A stretch of DNA of 14,450 nt, from assembly GCA_002343455.1 (NCBI GenBank), contig DDSR01000276.1, forward strand, positions 1-14,450. The letters are read 5' to 3'. Made by a program: the position numbers and the translations under genes. Every line of letters begins with the position of its first letter. Within the stretch, counting starts at the first letter, position 1. The notes beneath the pieces were generated by a model. That model was not told the DNA's origin. It worked only from the letters and a program-made list of their open reading frames with translations, and ran no database searches. Shown piece after piece: positions 13,755-14,450 of this stretch. Origin of the DNA: Deltaproteobacteria bacterium UBA2385 (lineage in GTDB: Bacteria > Myxococcota_A > UBA796 > UBA2385).

Positions 13755-14450
13755 TCGTGTGCGCCCTGCCTGCGCTACTCAGCTTGGCCCTTGTCCCACG
13801 GGCATGGGCCGGCCATGCCGACCAGCGCTACCATGCGATCCTGATCGATCACGACAACGCCAGCCAGGTCCAGGGGCCTGGCGGGGTTCAGGCCTTCGTG
13901 TGGCCGCAGACCTCGGCACGAAAGGGGTTCGACCTGGTCTTGGAGGACGGCTCCTCCCCCGCGGCGGACCCCAGCCTCCCCGCCGCCGGCCCCAACGGAA
14001 ATCCCCTGGCCTACACGGGCCGGGACAGTGCCCGGTTCGAGCAGCTCCTGCTGCGCTACACCCACTCCAGCCTGATTGAACGTGTCTCTCATGAGCATGA
14101 TGGCCCGATGCTTCCGGCCAATGACCTGCGCGGCAGCCTGCGCGCCAACCGTCTCGCCGACGTCGGGCAGGCCTTCCAGGCCACGGCATGTAGGCTCGCT
14201 TCGCTCGACCCCAAGCGGCGGACCGTCGACCCAGCCTATGACTGCACGGGAATCGAGGCCCCCGTCGAAGTGCAGGCAGCAGGGGCCGGAAAGGTAGAAG
14301 ACGTGGTCTTCGTCACCTTCTCGGGGCACGGCCTGCCTGGCGGTCTGGTGCTACCCGACGGGTTGCTCGACGCAGAGGCGCTGGAGCTGTTGGTGGGGTC
14401 GCTGCCCGCCGACCTGATCGTGGTCATCATCGACGCCTGCTACGGCGGGG
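13751..14450 (+). CDS. Secreted caspase-like (C14) peptidase of a divergent subtype, 3' end cut by window edge
   Basis: 233 codons are visible from GTG 13751, which overlaps the preceding stop as GTGA; the frame is open to the right edge. The signal peptide MIVCALPALLSLALVPRAWA is cut near residue 20. The first caspase-type strand is YHAILIDHDNAS (about 27-38). The dyad is clear: His193 in VVFVTFSGHGLPGG and Cys230 in LIVVIIDACYGG, the last visible motif. The distance from N-terminus to His is 193 residues against 115 in the two left-arm caspases, because of an insertion of roughly 80 residues rich in Pro, Asp and Arg between the first strand and the His strand. It is therefore a different subtype, not a third copy of the same duplication. 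Coupled to the LPP20/DUF4384 gene upstream. The p10-like half and any C-terminal domain lie outside the window. Confidence 0.88.
   Translation, partial: MIVCALPALLSLALVPRAWAGHADQRYHAILIDHDNASQVQGPGGVQAFVWPQTSARKGFDLVLEDGSSPAADPSLPAAGPNGNPLAYTGRDSARFEQLLLRYTHSSLIERVSHEHDGPMLPANDLRGSLRANRLADVGQAFQATACRLASLDPKRRTVDPAYDCTGIEAPVEVQAAGAGKVEDVVFVTFSGHGLPGGLVLPDGLLDAEALELLVGSLPADLIVVIIDACYGG

Noticed and set aside
1..14450. Phage-defence island
   Set aside because: No nuclease, helicase, cyclase, TIR, reverse transcriptase or integrase is visible, and the caspases are exported; defence cannot be excluded but is not supported here.

Overview
The window is very GC-rich, tightly packed DNA with short gaps, ATGA/GTGA gene overlaps and many exported proteins. 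Its gene content is caspase-like peptidases, formylglycine-generating-enzyme (FGE/SUMF1)-fold domains, Hanks-type Ser/Thr kinases, FHA and DUF4384/LPP20-like proteins. This suggests Myxococcota or a related 'deltaproteobacterial' lineage with an elaborate envelope and signalling repertoire. The lineage is inferred from content, not from a marker gene. I find no RNA genes, CRISPR array, insertion sequence or integrase.

Left arm (1-5125, minus strand, read right to left): a four-gene operon. It holds a secreted LPP20-like protein (4049-5125), a secreted caspase-like peptidase with two C-terminal membrane segments (2749-3969), a putative FGE-fold lipoprotein that overlaps it by 13 bp (1859-2761), and a second secreted caspase-like peptidase fused to its own FGE-fold domain (1833 running off the left edge). 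Caspase plus FGE therefore occurs twice side by side, once as two coupled genes and once as a single fused polypeptide.

Centre (5322-8883, plus strand): a secreted protein with an LPP20-like N-terminal segment and a DUF4384-like C-terminal half, preceded by a sigma70-like promoter. It is followed by an unrecognised cytoplasmic protein with two CxxC pairs and two putative lipoproteins. Two hairpins at 8885-8934 separate this run from the convergent pair at 8946-10353, which encodes a peroxiredoxin-like protein without the peroxidatic cysteine and an FHA plus winged-helix protein.

Right arm (10404-14450, plus strand): two tandem Ser/Thr kinases overlap by ATGA, the first membrane-anchored with an extracytoplasmic tail and the second soluble. 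They are transcribed away from the FHA regulator. A hairpin at 12521-12555 and a TTGACA/CATAGT promoter at 12562-12590 mark a new transcription unit. It encodes a second LPP20-like/DUF4384 protein, paralogous to the one at 5322, overlapping by GTGA a third secreted caspase-like peptidase that runs off the right edge.

Working model (inference): an extracytoplasmic caspase-like protease module with at least three peptidases, with FGE-fold and LPP20/DUF4384 partner proteins, flanks a kinase-FHA-winged-helix signalling unit. Export signals on nearly all effector candidates and six paired cysteine positions in both FGE domains place the protease arm outside the cytoplasm. Most described bacterial caspase defence systems are cytoplasmic.
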